Shown piece by piece: positions 47,201 through 56,598 of a stretch of 64,000 nucleotides of DNA. The stretch spans positions 1 to 64,000 of the forward strand of contig NZ_QGEH01000004.1 in assembly GCF_003258515.1 (NCBI RefSeq), read 5' to 3'. Under the pieces are notes generated by a model, which searched no databases, was not told the DNA's origin, and was given only the letters and a program-made list of their open reading frames with translations. The position numbers and the translations under genes are program-made. Within the stretch, counting starts at the first letter, position 1. Each line of letters opens with the position of its first letter. This DNA is from Marinobacter bohaiensis (GTDB lineage: Bacteria; Pseudomonadota; Gammaproteobacteria; Pseudomonadales; Oleiphilaceae).

Positions 47201-49135
47201 GCGGCGGAACAGGTCTTCAAAGATCGGCCGGATGCGGTGGATGTCCACCGCCTTGCCGGACCGGGCCTGCAGGGTGAAGTCATGGATCCATACCGCCTTG
47301 CCGCTGCGATCCACCACCTCGAAGGGGTGCTCGCCCAGCACCCGGAAACCGAGGTTGTGGAAGATCGGCAGCACATCCGACAGCGGCAGCTGCCTGTCCG
47401 GCGCGAACAGTTTGAAGTGGACCGTGCTTTCCTCTTCCTCCAGCGCCCGGTAGAAACTCATCTCCACGCGGTCGTTGCCGGCCGACTCAGTGATGTGGTC
47501 CAGGTCGATGGCGGCCCGGCGCGGCGAGAACATGTCCCGGTAGCTGCCGGGGAAAGCGTTGCGGTAGAGGCGGATCAGCTCGTTGCCGCGTTCCTCGCCG
47601 TGAGTCTCGTAGAGCGCTTCGGACAAGCCGTCGCGCCAGGACTGGGCCAGCGCCAGCACGCTTTCCTGGATCTCGGCCACCGGCAGCTGGCGGTTCTCCA
47701 CCTGCGGCACACGGATGGTGAACTGCACCCGCGCCAGTACCGACTCGGAGAAATGGGTGACGAACTCGATGTCCTCGGCACCCAGCCGCTCCATCAGCAC
47801 CTGCTCCACGCTCAGGCGCAGCTCGGTGTTGTAGATATCCCGCGGGAAGAACGCCAGGCAGGTGACGAACTGGCCGTACACATCCTCACGCATGAATACC
47901 TTGATCATGCGGCGTTCCTGAATGTAGAGGATATCCAGCGCCACGTTGTAGAGCTCGCCCGGCTCGATCTGGAACAGCTCGTCGCGGGGGTAAACCGTCA
48001 GGATCTGGTCCAGCTCCTTGCCCGCGTAGTCGTCGCGCAGGAAGCCGGAGCGCTCGATGACCTCGGCGATCTTGCGGCGCAGCAGCGGGATCTGATCCGG
48101 ACGCTCCTGGTAGACCCGCGAGGTGTAAAGGCCAAGGAAACGGCGCTCGCCGATCACCTCGCCCTTGGCGTTGAATTTCTTCACCGCGATGTAGTCGGGA
48201 TAGGCCGGCCGGTGCACTCGCGACCGCTGCGCCGACTTGGCGAAGATGAAGATGTCGTCGGTGCGGGTCATCTCCGTGCGCGTACGCTGGGGCAGCTCGT
48301 CGAGACGCACCTTGGCCGGACGTTCGTTGTGGACCCGCAGGATCCCCATCTCGGAATCCGGCACCTGGGTCACCAGGATGCTGCCGTCCTTCTCCTTGAC
48401 GAAGTCGTACTCGTCATACCCCAGGAAGGTGAAGTGGTCGTCGCCCAGCCATTCCAGGAAACGGTGCGCTTCCTTGACGTTCTCGGCGCTGACCTTGGCC
48501 TTGCAGTTATCCAGCTCCTTGAGGATCTGGGCGGACTTGTCCTTCATCTTCGGGAAATCGTCCACCGCGATGCGCACTTCCTCAAGCACACTCTGCAGTT
48601 CCTGCTCCAGGACACGCAGGTCTTCCGGGTCACTGTGGCGGTCGATCTCCAGCACGATCATCGCTTCGTAGCTGGTCTTGGCCTTTCCCGGTTGGCTGTC
48701 GCGGTCGTGGATCTTCTTGAGCTTGCCGGTGCGGTCGCGTTCGACCTGGAGGATGGAGTGGTAGAGGGTGTGGGTACCGATTTCGCGCTGGTTGATCGCG
48801 ATGCGGATGGAGTCGATCAGGAAAGGGATGTTCGGATGCAGTATGAATATGACCGAATGGGTCGATTGCCAGCCGTCGCTTTCCAGATCCGGATTGAAGA
48901 CCGACACAGGCGTTTCGCTGGCGCCGCGTTTCTTGATGAACTGCCAGGCGGCGAGAACCGACCCGTAGACATCCGCAAACCGCCTCGACACCAGTTCGTT
49001 CAGCGGTAAGTGGGATAAATGTTGAACTGCAAATTCACTGATCTTCTTCGCTTCAGTCTTGTTGATTTTCTCGGCAAAGGCTTCGGCCAGCAGGTCATGG
49101 AACTGATCCTTGCTGGTTACCGTCAGCGCGTTCAT
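44249..49135 (-). CDS. gdhB: NAD-specific glutamate dehydrogenase, large (180-kDa class)
   Basis: A 1628-aa enzyme oxidising glutamate to 2-oxoglutarate and ammonia with NAD. The GDH catalytic motif VPVGAKGGFVAKQLP is near residue 855 with the nucleotide-fold region after it (GIGDMGGDVFGNGLL, GEGGNLGMTQLGRIEF). A long N-terminal region (with ACT-like parts) and a C-terminal extension are typical of this class, known from Pseudomonas and Streptomyces. The ATG at 49135 fits the family N-terminus. Monocistronic, with a strong terminator. Confidence 0.95.
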   Translation of the reverse strand: MNALTVTSKDQFHDLLAEAFAEKINKTEAKKISEFAVQHLSHLPLNELVSRRFADVYGSVLAAWQFIKKRGASETPVSVFNPDLESDGWQSTHSVIFILHPNIPFLIDSIRIAINQREIGTHTLYHSILQVERDRTGKLKKIHDRDSQPGKAKTSYEAMIVLEIDRHSDPEDLRVLEQELQSVLEEVRIAVDDFPKMKDKSAQILKELDNCKAKVSAENVKEAHRFLEWLGDDHFTFLGYDEYDFVKEKDGSILVTQVPDSEMGILRVHNERPAKVRLDELPQRTRTEMTRTDDIFIFAKSAQRSRVHRPAYPDYIAVKKFNAKGEVIGERRFLGLYTSRVYQERPDQIPLLRRKIAEVIERSGFLRDDYAGKELDQILTVYPRDELFQIEPGELYNVALDILYIQERRMIKVFMREDVYGQFVTCLAFFPRDIYNTELRLSVEQVLMERLGAEDIEFVTHFSESVLARVQFTIRVPQVENRQLPVAEIQESVLALAQSWRDGLSEALYETHGEERGNELIRLYRNAFPGSYRDMFSPRRAAIDLDHITESAGNDRVEMSFYRALEEEESTVHFKLFAPDRQLPLSDVLPIFHNLGFRVLGEHPFEVVDRSGKAVWIHDFTLQARSGKAVDIHRIRPIFEDLFRRVWYGQAENDTFNRLVLACYLDWRQIAMLRAYARYMRQIRISNSQTFIANTLVNHVSLAQLLLDFFAVRFDPERFQSSGKSAAAQQKLELEFNAGLDDVENLSEDRVLRLYLDLIKATQRTNYFQLDENGGHKPYVSYKFRPSEIPDMPLPRPMFEIFVYSPRVEGVHLRGGKVARGGLRWSDRFEDYRTEILGLVKAQQVKNAVIVPVGAKGGFVAKQLPNGGDRDAFQREGIEAYKTFVRGLLDVTDNLVDGAIKPPTSVIRHDEDDHYLVVAADKGTATFSDIANGLSAEYDFWLGDAFASGGSQGYDHKKMGITAKGAWVSVERHFRELGINPARDDFSVIGIGDMGGDVFGNGLLRSEHAKLIAAFNHLHIFVDPTPDPRASFEERQRLFEMPRSSWTDYNADLISKGGGVFNRSAKSIPVSAEMKKLFNIKSDRVPPNMLISHILKAQADLLWFGGIGTYVKGSKETHADVGDKANDGLRVDGREVRAKVVGEGGNLGMTQLGRIEFGLNGGRLNTDFIDNAGGVDCSDHEVNMKILLNRVVAAGDLTEKQRNNMLEKMTDDVSDLVLLNNYRQTQAISIANTEAITRLEEYRRLMINFETAGKLNRELEFLPDEETLAERKLNKRGLTRPELSVLISYVKGDLKQLLIDSELPDEPLLAKEMNKVFPEQLIKKFGKELGEHQLRREIIATQIANDMVNHMGITFVDRMAQSTGASVSAIAMAWIIARDVFRFDEWWNKIESLDFKVPAELQLELMNELIRLIRRSVRWLLRNRRSELNIQTHMDRFAAALSDIIGQMPEYLGTESGTAWRKQFDALVAKDIPEDVAGVVAGASYLYSALGIIEAHETTQVPLKQVANLYYTLGEQLDLNWFAGAVAKLSPSSHWEALARESFREDLDWQQRALTTGVLRISGKEGDIEQAIEEWADRHKPMVQRWHAMLSELRSAREPEYAMFSVALRELLDLAQSSLHTPLETANP

Positions 49136-49504
49136 GTGCTACCCCAACTTTCTGAATTAATGTTAATAAACAAATGAGGCGGAGTCCTGTCAGAGACAGG
49201 GTTCCCCGACAAGGCCATGACAGCTAGCGGGATATGTCCGCACGCGGCTACCGCCACAAGCGGATCTTTTCACAAGCATAGTCAAACCCTTGATTTTTGC
49301 TGGTAGGTTACAAACACTGGGCCCCTACGGCGATTGTGGTGAATACGGACCCGGCCCATGCCGGTACCCCACCGCGACTGCACGAGTCGACGACATCACG
49401 TTGATTGGCTCTCCTGCCCCGCAGGGCGCGGATCGCCCTCACGTCCCGGATCGGTCGCCCATAGGTCCCGGATCGAAAGTCAAAACGGAAGGTTCGAAAG
49501 TGCA
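49136..49504. other. Divergent region between glutamate dehydrogenase and moxR
   Basis: About 369 bp without a supported gene. It contains a small hairpin (CCTGTC/GACAGG near 49172-49186), an A+T-rich patch near 49285-49315 and a direct repeat at 49443-49475 listed separately. Confidence 0.6.
49443..49475 (+). repeat. 11-bp direct repeat with a 22-bp period upstream of moxR
   Basis: GTCCCGGATCG occurs at 49443-49453 and 49465-49475. The period equals two helical turns, so both copies face the same side of the helix; a degenerate third GCGCGGATCG lies a little upstream (about 49426). Possibly an operator. Confidence 0.4.
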
Positions 49505-50467
<963 letters not shown>

Positions 50468-50471
50468 CACC

Positions 50472-51416
50472 ATGGCCGACGCGTCTCCACTGATCCGCAT
50501 TGATCTGCCCGAGCTGATCCGGCTGCAGGCCGACGCCCGTGCCCTGCGTATGCCCGGCACCCGCCCGGTGGCGGTGCGCAAGGCGGGCGTGAACCGCTCG
50601 CGCCAGAAAGGCCGCGGTATGGTGTTTTCGGAGGTACGCCTGTACCAGCCCGGCGACGATATCCGCAGCATCGACTGGCGCGTCACCGCGCGCCGGCAGT
50701 CACCCCACACCAAGCTTTACGAAGAAGAACGGGAGCGTCCGCTGCTGATCATCTGCGACCTGGGCGACTCCCTCTATTTCGGCAGCGAAGGGGCCTTTAA
50801 GCGCGTGCGTGCGGCCCAGGCGGCCGGACTGGTCGCCTGGCTGGGTTTACAGGCCGGCGATCAGGTGGGCGGCATCGTCTTTTCCGATCACCAGTGTGAC
50901 GTACTGCGACCGGCCCGGCGCCGACGCTCCGTGCTCAAGCTGCTCGACAGCCTGGTCAAGCGCCAGGACGACCACGCCCCGTCGTCGGACGGCTCCAGCC
51001 ATCTGGGCAAACCGGGTAAACTGGACGAGGCCCTGCGCGAGGCGCGGCGTATCGCCCATACCGGCAGCCGGGTATTCCTGATCAGCGACTTCATCAACCT
51101 GAGTGCCGACACCCCGGGGCTGATTGCCCAACTGGCGCGCCACAACACGGTGACGGCACTGCGGGTGATCGACCCGCTGGAACAGGCGCTGCCGGAACGC
51201 GGTCGTTTCGCGGTAGCCGGGCCGGACGGTCCGCTCTGGTTCGACGCCGGTGACACCGCTTTCCGGCGCGCGTTCGAAGCCAAGGTGGCCGAACACGAAT
51301 ACCAGGTGGAGCGCTGTTTCAGCCTCGCCGGCGTCAGCGCAACGCCCATCTACACCGGACAACCACCGGCCCAGGCCCTCAAGCAGGTGCTGGGTCCGCG
51401 GGGACGAATAGGCTGA
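50472..51416 (+). CDS. DUF58 domain protein
   Basis: A 314-aa protein with the DUF58 core: RKAGVNRSRQKGRGMVFSEV then YQPGDDIRSIDWRVTAR, followed by a VWA-like region. DUF58 proteins always accompany MoxR ATPases; the function is unknown. It starts four bases after the moxR stop and is very probably cotranscribed. No membrane segment. Confidence 0.92.
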   Translation: MADASPLIRIDLPELIRLQADARALRMPGTRPVAVRKAGVNRSRQKGRGMVFSEVRLYQPGDDIRSIDWRVTARRQSPHTKLYEEERERPLLIICDLGDSLYFGSEGAFKRVRAAQAAGLVAWLGLQAGDQVGGIVFSDHQCDVLRPARRRRSVLKLLDSLVKRQDDHAPSSDGSSHLGKPGKLDEALREARRIAHTGSRVFLISDFINLSADTPGLIAQLARHNTVTALRVIDPLEQALPERGRFAVAGPDGPLWFDAGDTAFRRAFEAKVAEHEYQVERCFSLAGVSATPIYTGQPPAQALKQVLGPRGRIG

Positions 51417-51428
51417 CAGCAGTTCTCG

Positions 51429-51923
51429 ATGAAACCCATGACACAGGCAACATCCAATCCCATGAATTCGGGCGATCCCCTGGCCCAGTTGCGCGATATC
51501 CACCTGCCGGAGCCCGGCGGTTTCTGGCCCCCGGCACCGGGCTGGTGGATCGTCGCCGCGCTCATCCTGGTGCTGGTGGGCGCGCTGGTGTTCTGGCTCT
51601 GGCGTCGCCATCAGCGCAACCGCTGGCTGCGCGCCGCCCGGGCCGAACTGGATCAACTGGGCGCCCGGGCCGAAGCCAGCCCCACCTGGTTCACCGAACT
51701 CAATGCCCTGCTCAAACGCTGCGCCCGCCAGCGCTATCCGGAACAGCGCCCCCACGCCCTGAGCGGCGCCCAGTGGCGTGACTTCCTGACCCACACGCAG
51801 AAGAAGCTGGACCCTCAGGCTGTGAACGCCCTGGTGGAGGCCGCCTGGTCACCGTCACCGGCGATTGATCCGCAAGCCGCGCACAGCCTGGCCGCCCGCT
51901 GGCTGGGAGGTCAGAAATGCTGA
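51429..51923 (+). CDS. DUF4381 membrane protein
   Basis: A 164-aa protein with one membrane helix at about residues 38-58 (WWIVAALILVLVGALVFWLW) and a cytoplasmic Arg-rich tail. The proline-rich start (LRDIHLPEPGGFWPPAPGW) is the DUF4381 signature. It overlaps the following VWA gene by seven bases. A helper subunit of the Bat membrane complex is the likely role. Confidence 0.88.
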   Translation: MKPMTQATSNPMNSGDPLAQLRDIHLPEPGGFWPPAPGWWIVAALILVLVGALVFWLWRRHQRNRWLRAARAELDQLGARAEASPTWFTELNALLKRCARQRYPEQRPHALSGAQWRDFLTHTQKKLDPQAVNALVEAAWSPSPAIDPQAAHSLAARWLGGQKC

Positions 51924-52924
51924 CCCTGGCCTACCCCTGGCTCCTGCTGCTGGCCCTGATTCCGCTGCTGTGGTGGCGACGCCGCCAACGCCACGTCGAC
52001 GATGTGGCCGCGCCGACACTGCCAGTGGGTCACTGGATCACCGGTCTGCCCGGCGTCAGTCGCAGCGGCGATGCCCGACCGCGGTGGCAGAAGATGCTGC
52101 TGTTGCTGAGTTGGGTGCTTCTGGTGATCGCGGTCGCTCGTCCACAACACGTCGCCGAGGGGGTGCAACTGCCGGTCACCGGTCGTGACCTGCTGCTGGC
52201 GGTGGACATTTCCCCCAGCATGGAAGAGGAGGATATGGTGCTGGGCCAGCGCCAGGTGAACCGACTGACGGCGGTCAAATCCGTGCTGGACGAATTCATC
52301 AAACGCCGCGAGGGCGACCGTCTCGGCCTGCTGTTGTTCGGCACCCAACCCTATATCCAGGCGCCGCTGTCGTTCGACCACGAGACCATCCGCACCCTGT
52401 TGCAGGAGGCCCGGTTGGGCATGGCCGGCCGGGCTACCGCCATTGGCGACGCCATCGGCCTGGCGGTCAAACGCCTGCGCGACCGGCCCCAGGACCAGCG
52501 CGTCCTGATACTGCTCACCGACGGCGCCAACACCGCCGGCGAGGTCAGCCCGGATAAGGCCGCCGAGATCGCCGCAGCGGCCGGTGTGCGCATCTACACC
52601 ATCGGCATGGGCGCCGAAGCCATGATCCAGCGAGGCTTCCTCGGCACCCGCAAGATCAACCCCTCGCGGGACCTGGACGAAGACCTGCTCAAACGCATCG
52701 CCAGCCAGACCGGCGGCGAGTATTTCCGCGCCCGCAGTACCACGGAGCTGGAGACCATCTACGACACCATCGACCGGCTCGAGCCCATCGAGCTGGAGGG
52801 CAAGCAGTACCGGCCCACCACCGACCTGTTCCAGTGGCCCGCCGGTCTGGCCGTCATCCTGTTGCTTCTGGGCACCGCCGGAAGCCACCTGCGCCACCGC
52901 ACGCCGGAGGTGAGCCATGGCTGA
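51917..52924 (+). CDS. batA: VWA-domain membrane protein, BatA-like
   Basis: A 335-aa protein with N-terminal hydrophobic segments (about 5-20 and 60-76), a von Willebrand A domain with the metal-binding MIDAS motif DISPS at residues 97-101, and a C-terminal membrane helix. In the Bacteroides aerotolerance (Bat) operon, BatA and BatB are related paired VWA proteins; the next gene encodes the partner. Overlaps the next gene by eight bases. Confidence 0.92.
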   Translation: MLTLAYPWLLLLALIPLLWWRRRQRHVDDVAAPTLPVGHWITGLPGVSRSGDARPRWQKMLLLLSWVLLVIAVARPQHVAEGVQLPVTGRDLLLAVDISPSMEEEDMVLGQRQVNRLTAVKSVLDEFIKRREGDRLGLLLFGTQPYIQAPLSFDHETIRTLLQEARLGMAGRATAIGDAIGLAVKRLRDRPQDQRVLILLTDGANTAGEVSPDKAAEIAAAAGVRIYTIGMGAEAMIQRGFLGTRKINPSRDLDEDLLKRIASQTGGEYFRARSTTELETIYDTIDRLEPIELEGKQYRPTTDLFQWPAGLAVILLLLGTAGSHLRHRTPEVSHG

Positions 52925-54755
52925 CTTCCATTTCCTGCGGCCGCTGTGGCTGCTGCTGTTGATCCTGCTGCCGCTGATCCCCTTCCTGTTGCGCCACCGT
53001 AACCAGGGCCAGAGCGGCTGGGCGCGGATCATTCCCGATGCCCTGCTGCGTCCGCTTCTGGGCGAAGCCGTCGAACAACAGAGCCGTCAGCGTCGGCCGG
53101 GGCTAACCCTGGGCGCGCTGGTCATCGTCTGCGCTATCGCCCTGGCCGGCCCCAGCTGGCGCCAGGCGCCCACGCCACTTATGCAACAGAACGACAGTCT
53201 GGTGATCGTGCTCGACCTGTCCCTGTCGATGCTGGCGCAGGACGTGGACCCGGACCGTCTGACCCAGGCCAAACGCAAGATCCGCGACATCCTGGAACAA
53301 CGCAAGGGCAGCTTTACCGCCCTGGTGGTCTACGCCGGCGACGCTCACGTGGTCACCCCCCTGACCGATGACGGCCGCACCATCGAGAGCCTGCTGGGCG
53401 TGCTCGATCCGTTCATGATGCCCGCCAGCGGCAACCGCGCCGATCTCGGTGTGGAGCGGGCGGAAACCCTTCTCGACCAGGGCGCCCCGGGCGACGGCCG
53501 CGTGTTGCTGGTGGCGGACTCGGTGCGCCCCGGCGACGTGCAGTCGATCCGCGAGAGCCTGCAGGGCACGAACTACACGCTCAGCACCCTGGTCGTGGGC
53601 ACCCGCGAAGGCAGTCCGATCCCGCTGCCCAAGCGCGGCTTTATCCGCGACGGCGATCAGGTGGTGATCGCCAAGGCCAACCCGGAACGCCTGGCCAGCC
53701 TGGCCGATGCCACCGGCGGCCGGAGTTCCGCCATCACCCTGGACGATGGCGACATCCGCTCACTGGAACTGCGCACCGAAGACAGCGACGACTGGCACGA
53801 CAGCCAGCGCCAGCTACTGGTCGACCGCTGGCAGGACGACGGCTACTGGCTGCTCTGGCTCGCCGCACCGCTGGCCTTGCTGGCGTGGCGGCGAGGTGCC
53901 CTGCTGCTGATCCCGCTGGTGCTGTTGCCGATGCTGCCCCAGCCGGCCCAGGCGATGGACTGGAACGATCTCTGGACCCGCCCGGACCAGCGCGGCGAAG
54001 CCCTGATCGCCGAGGATCCATCGGTGGCGGCCGGTAAGTTCAAGGACCCGCAGTGGAAAGGTTCCGCACTCTACCGCTCGGGGGATTACGGCCGTGCCGC
54101 CGAACAGTTCGAACGGGGCGACGGCGCCGATGCCCATTACAACCGGGGCAACGCCCTGGCCCGCAAGGGCGAGCTGCAAGCCGCCCTCGACGCGTACGAC
54201 ACGGCCCTGATGCAGGATCCGGACAACGCGGATGCCCAATACAACCGCGACCTGGTGAAGAAACTGCTCGAGCAACAGCAACGCCAGCAGGAACAGCGGA
54301 AACAGCAAAACCAACAACAGCAGCAGAACCAGGACGGCCAGGGCCAGCAATCCCAATCCGGCCAGGGCCAACAGCAACAGGATTCATCCCAGGGCAACCG
54401 CTCCCAGTCACCCGGTCAACAGCCGGACCAGGCCGGGCAGCAGGGACAGCCCCAGGGAGAGAACGGCCAGCAGCCGTCGTCCGAAAGCGGCGACGCCGCA
54501 TCGTCCGATGAACAGCAGGCTCAGGACGCCCGGCAACCCTCATCGCCGGGGCAACGCTCGCCCGGTGACGGCGAACAGGCGTCCGCCAGTGCGCGGGAAG
54601 CGGAACCGGAAGACCGCTCACAGCTGAGCCAGAGCCAGGAACAATGGCTGCGCCGCATCCCGGACGACCCGTCCGGCCTGATGCGGCGCAAATTCCTCTA
54701 CCAGTACCGTGAGCGCGGCAACCAGCAACAAATGGAAGGCGATACACCATGGTAA
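52917..54755 (+). CDS. VWA plus TPR protein, BatB-BatC fusion
   Basis: A 612-aa protein combining two functions encoded separately in Bacteroides. Residues of about 1-330 form a BatB-like VWA protein with membrane helices at the ends and an intact MIDAS motif DLSLS (100-104). Residues of about 340-455 carry tetratricopeptide repeats (SALYRSGDYGRAAEQFERG, LARKGELQAALDAYDTAL). The tail (about 455-570) is a low-complexity Gln/Ser/Gly-rich linker ending in a conserved WLRRIPDDPSGLMRRKFLYQ block. Its end overlaps batD by seven bases. Confidence 0.9.
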   Translation: MADFHFLRPLWLLLLILLPLIPFLLRHRNQGQSGWARIIPDALLRPLLGEAVEQQSRQRRPGLTLGALVIVCAIALAGPSWRQAPTPLMQQNDSLVIVLDLSLSMLAQDVDPDRLTQAKRKIRDILEQRKGSFTALVVYAGDAHVVTPLTDDGRTIESLLGVLDPFMMPASGNRADLGVERAETLLDQGAPGDGRVLLVADSVRPGDVQSIRESLQGTNYTLSTLVVGTREGSPIPLPKRGFIRDGDQVVIAKANPERLASLADATGGRSSAITLDDGDIRSLELRTEDSDDWHDSQRQLLVDRWQDDGYWLLWLAAPLALLAWRRGALLLIPLVLLPMLPQPAQAMDWNDLWTRPDQRGEALIAEDPSVAAGKFKDPQWKGSALYRSGDYGRAAEQFERGDGADAHYNRGNALARKGELQAALDAYDTALMQDPDNADAQYNRDLVKKLLEQQQRQQEQRKQQNQQQQQNQDGQGQQSQSGQGQQQQDSSQGNRSQSPGQQPDQAGQQGQPQGENGQQPSSESGDAASSDEQQAQDARQPSSPGQRSPGDGEQASASAREAEPEDRSQLSQSQEQWLRRIPDDPSGLMRRKFLYQYRERGNQQQMEGDTPW

Positions 54756-56515
54756 GAAGCGTCCCATCGCTCCTGCTTCTGATCCTCCTGACCGGCTTCG
54801 TGTCCGGCGCATGGGCGGCACCCGGCACCCTGGACATCCACGTGGACCGCGACACCCTGCACGAGAACCAGACACTGACCATGCGGGTCCAGGGCGAGAT
54901 GCCCTTCTCCATGGACCTGGACATGCTCTTCAACATCGGCGATGCGGATCTGCCCTCGCCGGACGAAGACGCCCTCAAGCAGAACTTCGAGATTCTCAGC
55001 CGGCACCAGAAATACAGCCTGCGCTCGGTCAACGGCGACGCCACGGCGGTGATCACCTGGATCTATGAACTGGCTCCGAAGACAACCGGACAGCTCACGA
55101 TTCCGTCCCTCACCTTTCGCGACGCCCACTCCAGTCCGGTGACGATCACCGTCAAACCCGGCGATGCCCCCTCCGCCGACGGTGATGCCCCGCCCGCCTT
55201 CGTGGAAGTGGAAACCGACAAGGACAGCGTCTACGTGCAGGAGCAACTGGTACTGACCGTGCGCCTGTTCTATCGCGGTAACCTGATCCGTGGCGACCTG
55301 AGCCAGCCCGACCACGGCGACGCCATCATCGAAACCATGGGTGAGCAGCAGGAATACGCCCGCATCCGCAACAACGTGCGCTACCGCGTCGTGGAGCGGC
55401 GCTACGTGATCTATCCGCAGACACCCGGCAACCTGACGATCGACGGCATCACCTTCAACGGCCAGGCCCGGGACGACCGCGGCCAGCTCAACTTCCTGCG
55501 CGACCGGGCGAATCCGGTAGACATCCCCGTCAAGGACATTCCTGCCCAGTTCACCGGCGACACCTGGCTGCCCGCCACCAGCCTCGAACTGGAAGACCAG
55601 TGGAGCGATCCCAGCCAGCAGCTGGAAGCCGGCAAGAGTGTGACCCGTACCATCCGCATGAAAGCCCTGGGGCTTTTGGGGTCGGCGCTGCCACCGATGG
55701 ACGTGAACTACCCGGACAGCCTGCGCAGCTATCCGGACAAGGCGGAAATGACCTCAGACGTCAACGATCGCACCGTCACCTCGTCGCGTACCGAGAATAC
55801 GGCGCTGGTGGCCATCAAACCCGGCGAGATCACCCTGCCGGAGATCCGCGTGCCCTGGTGGGACACGGTGAACGACCGCCAGCGGGTGGCGGTGATTCCC
55901 GCCCGCACGCTGAGCATCGCCAACGCGTCCGGCCAGGTGCCGAGCCAACCGCCGGCGCCGGAAACCGCGGCGCAGACCTCAGCACCGGCCAGCGCGCCCG
56001 CCGACGAGGCCAGCGACAACGCCCCCTCGCAACCGGTAACCGCTAGCGTTGACCGTACGTGGTTCTGGCTGGCCCTGGCGCTGGGCACCGGCTGGGTGCT
56101 GACCCTGTTGTTCTGGTGGCTGAATCGGCGCCGGGACACAGGCACCGTGCCCGTCGACAGCCAGCCGGATGCGGCCGAGGCGGTGCTGTTCGCCGACCTG
56201 CAAAGCGCCGCCGGTGCAGGCAGCGCGCAAACCCTGAGCCTGCTGCCGCGCTGGGCTCGCCGGCGCTTCGCCAACCAGCATCTGCGCAGTGCCGCGGATG
56301 TGGTTCGTTTCAGTCAGGACGAGGTATTGGGGGAAGAGCTGGAGAAATTGCAGGAACGCCTTTACAGCGATCACCAGAGCACCGGGGAATGGCACTCGAA
56401 AGCGCTGCTGCAACGCCTGGAAGTCCTGCGGGAAAGTCACGCCGCCCGACCGGAGAAGGACGCCCTGGCACCGCTCTACCCTGCTGGTCTGAAAGCGTCC
56501 CGGGCCGGCAGCTAG
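54749..56515 (+). CDS. batD: BatD-like exported protein
   Basis: A 588-aa protein with a signal peptide ending in WAAP, repeated beta-sandwich domains rich in Asp and Thr (LDIHVDRDTLHENQTL, VEVETDKDSVYVQEQLVL), and one membrane helix near residues 435-455 (WFWLALALGTGWVLTLLFWW), leaving a short cytoplasmic tail. This is the BatD layout. Last gene of the Bat operon, convergent with ccmI. Confidence 0.9.
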   Translation: MVRSVPSLLLLILLTGFVSGAWAAPGTLDIHVDRDTLHENQTLTMRVQGEMPFSMDLDMLFNIGDADLPSPDEDALKQNFEILSRHQKYSLRSVNGDATAVITWIYELAPKTTGQLTIPSLTFRDAHSSPVTITVKPGDAPSADGDAPPAFVEVETDKDSVYVQEQLVLTVRLFYRGNLIRGDLSQPDHGDAIIETMGEQQEYARIRNNVRYRVVERRYVIYPQTPGNLTIDGITFNGQARDDRGQLNFLRDRANPVDIPVKDIPAQFTGDTWLPATSLELEDQWSDPSQQLEAGKSVTRTIRMKALGLLGSALPPMDVNYPDSLRSYPDKAEMTSDVNDRTVTSSRTENTALVAIKPGEITLPEIRVPWWDTVNDRQRVAVIPARTLSIANASGQVPSQPPAPETAAQTSAPASAPADEASDNAPSQPVTASVDRTWFWLALALGTGWVLTLLFWWLNRRRDTGTVPVDSQPDAAEAVLFADLQSAAGAGSAQTLSLLPRWARRRFANQHLRSAADVVRFSQDEVLGEELEKLQERLYSDHQSTGEWHSKALLQRLEVLRESHAARPEKDALAPLYPAGLKASRAGS

Positions 56516-56598
56516 CGCCCATTAACATAAGTTCGTGGCGCCAGAAGTAACGTGCGAAACACTGGCCCCACGCGCTTCGGGCATGCCATTCCGGCCGA

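Noticed and set aside
44276-49009. Very long open frame (about 1577 codons) on the plus strand opposite glutamate dehydrogenase
   Set aside because: It is antisense to a clear enzyme gene. High G+C third-position bias leaves complementary frames open, and its translation shows no family features.
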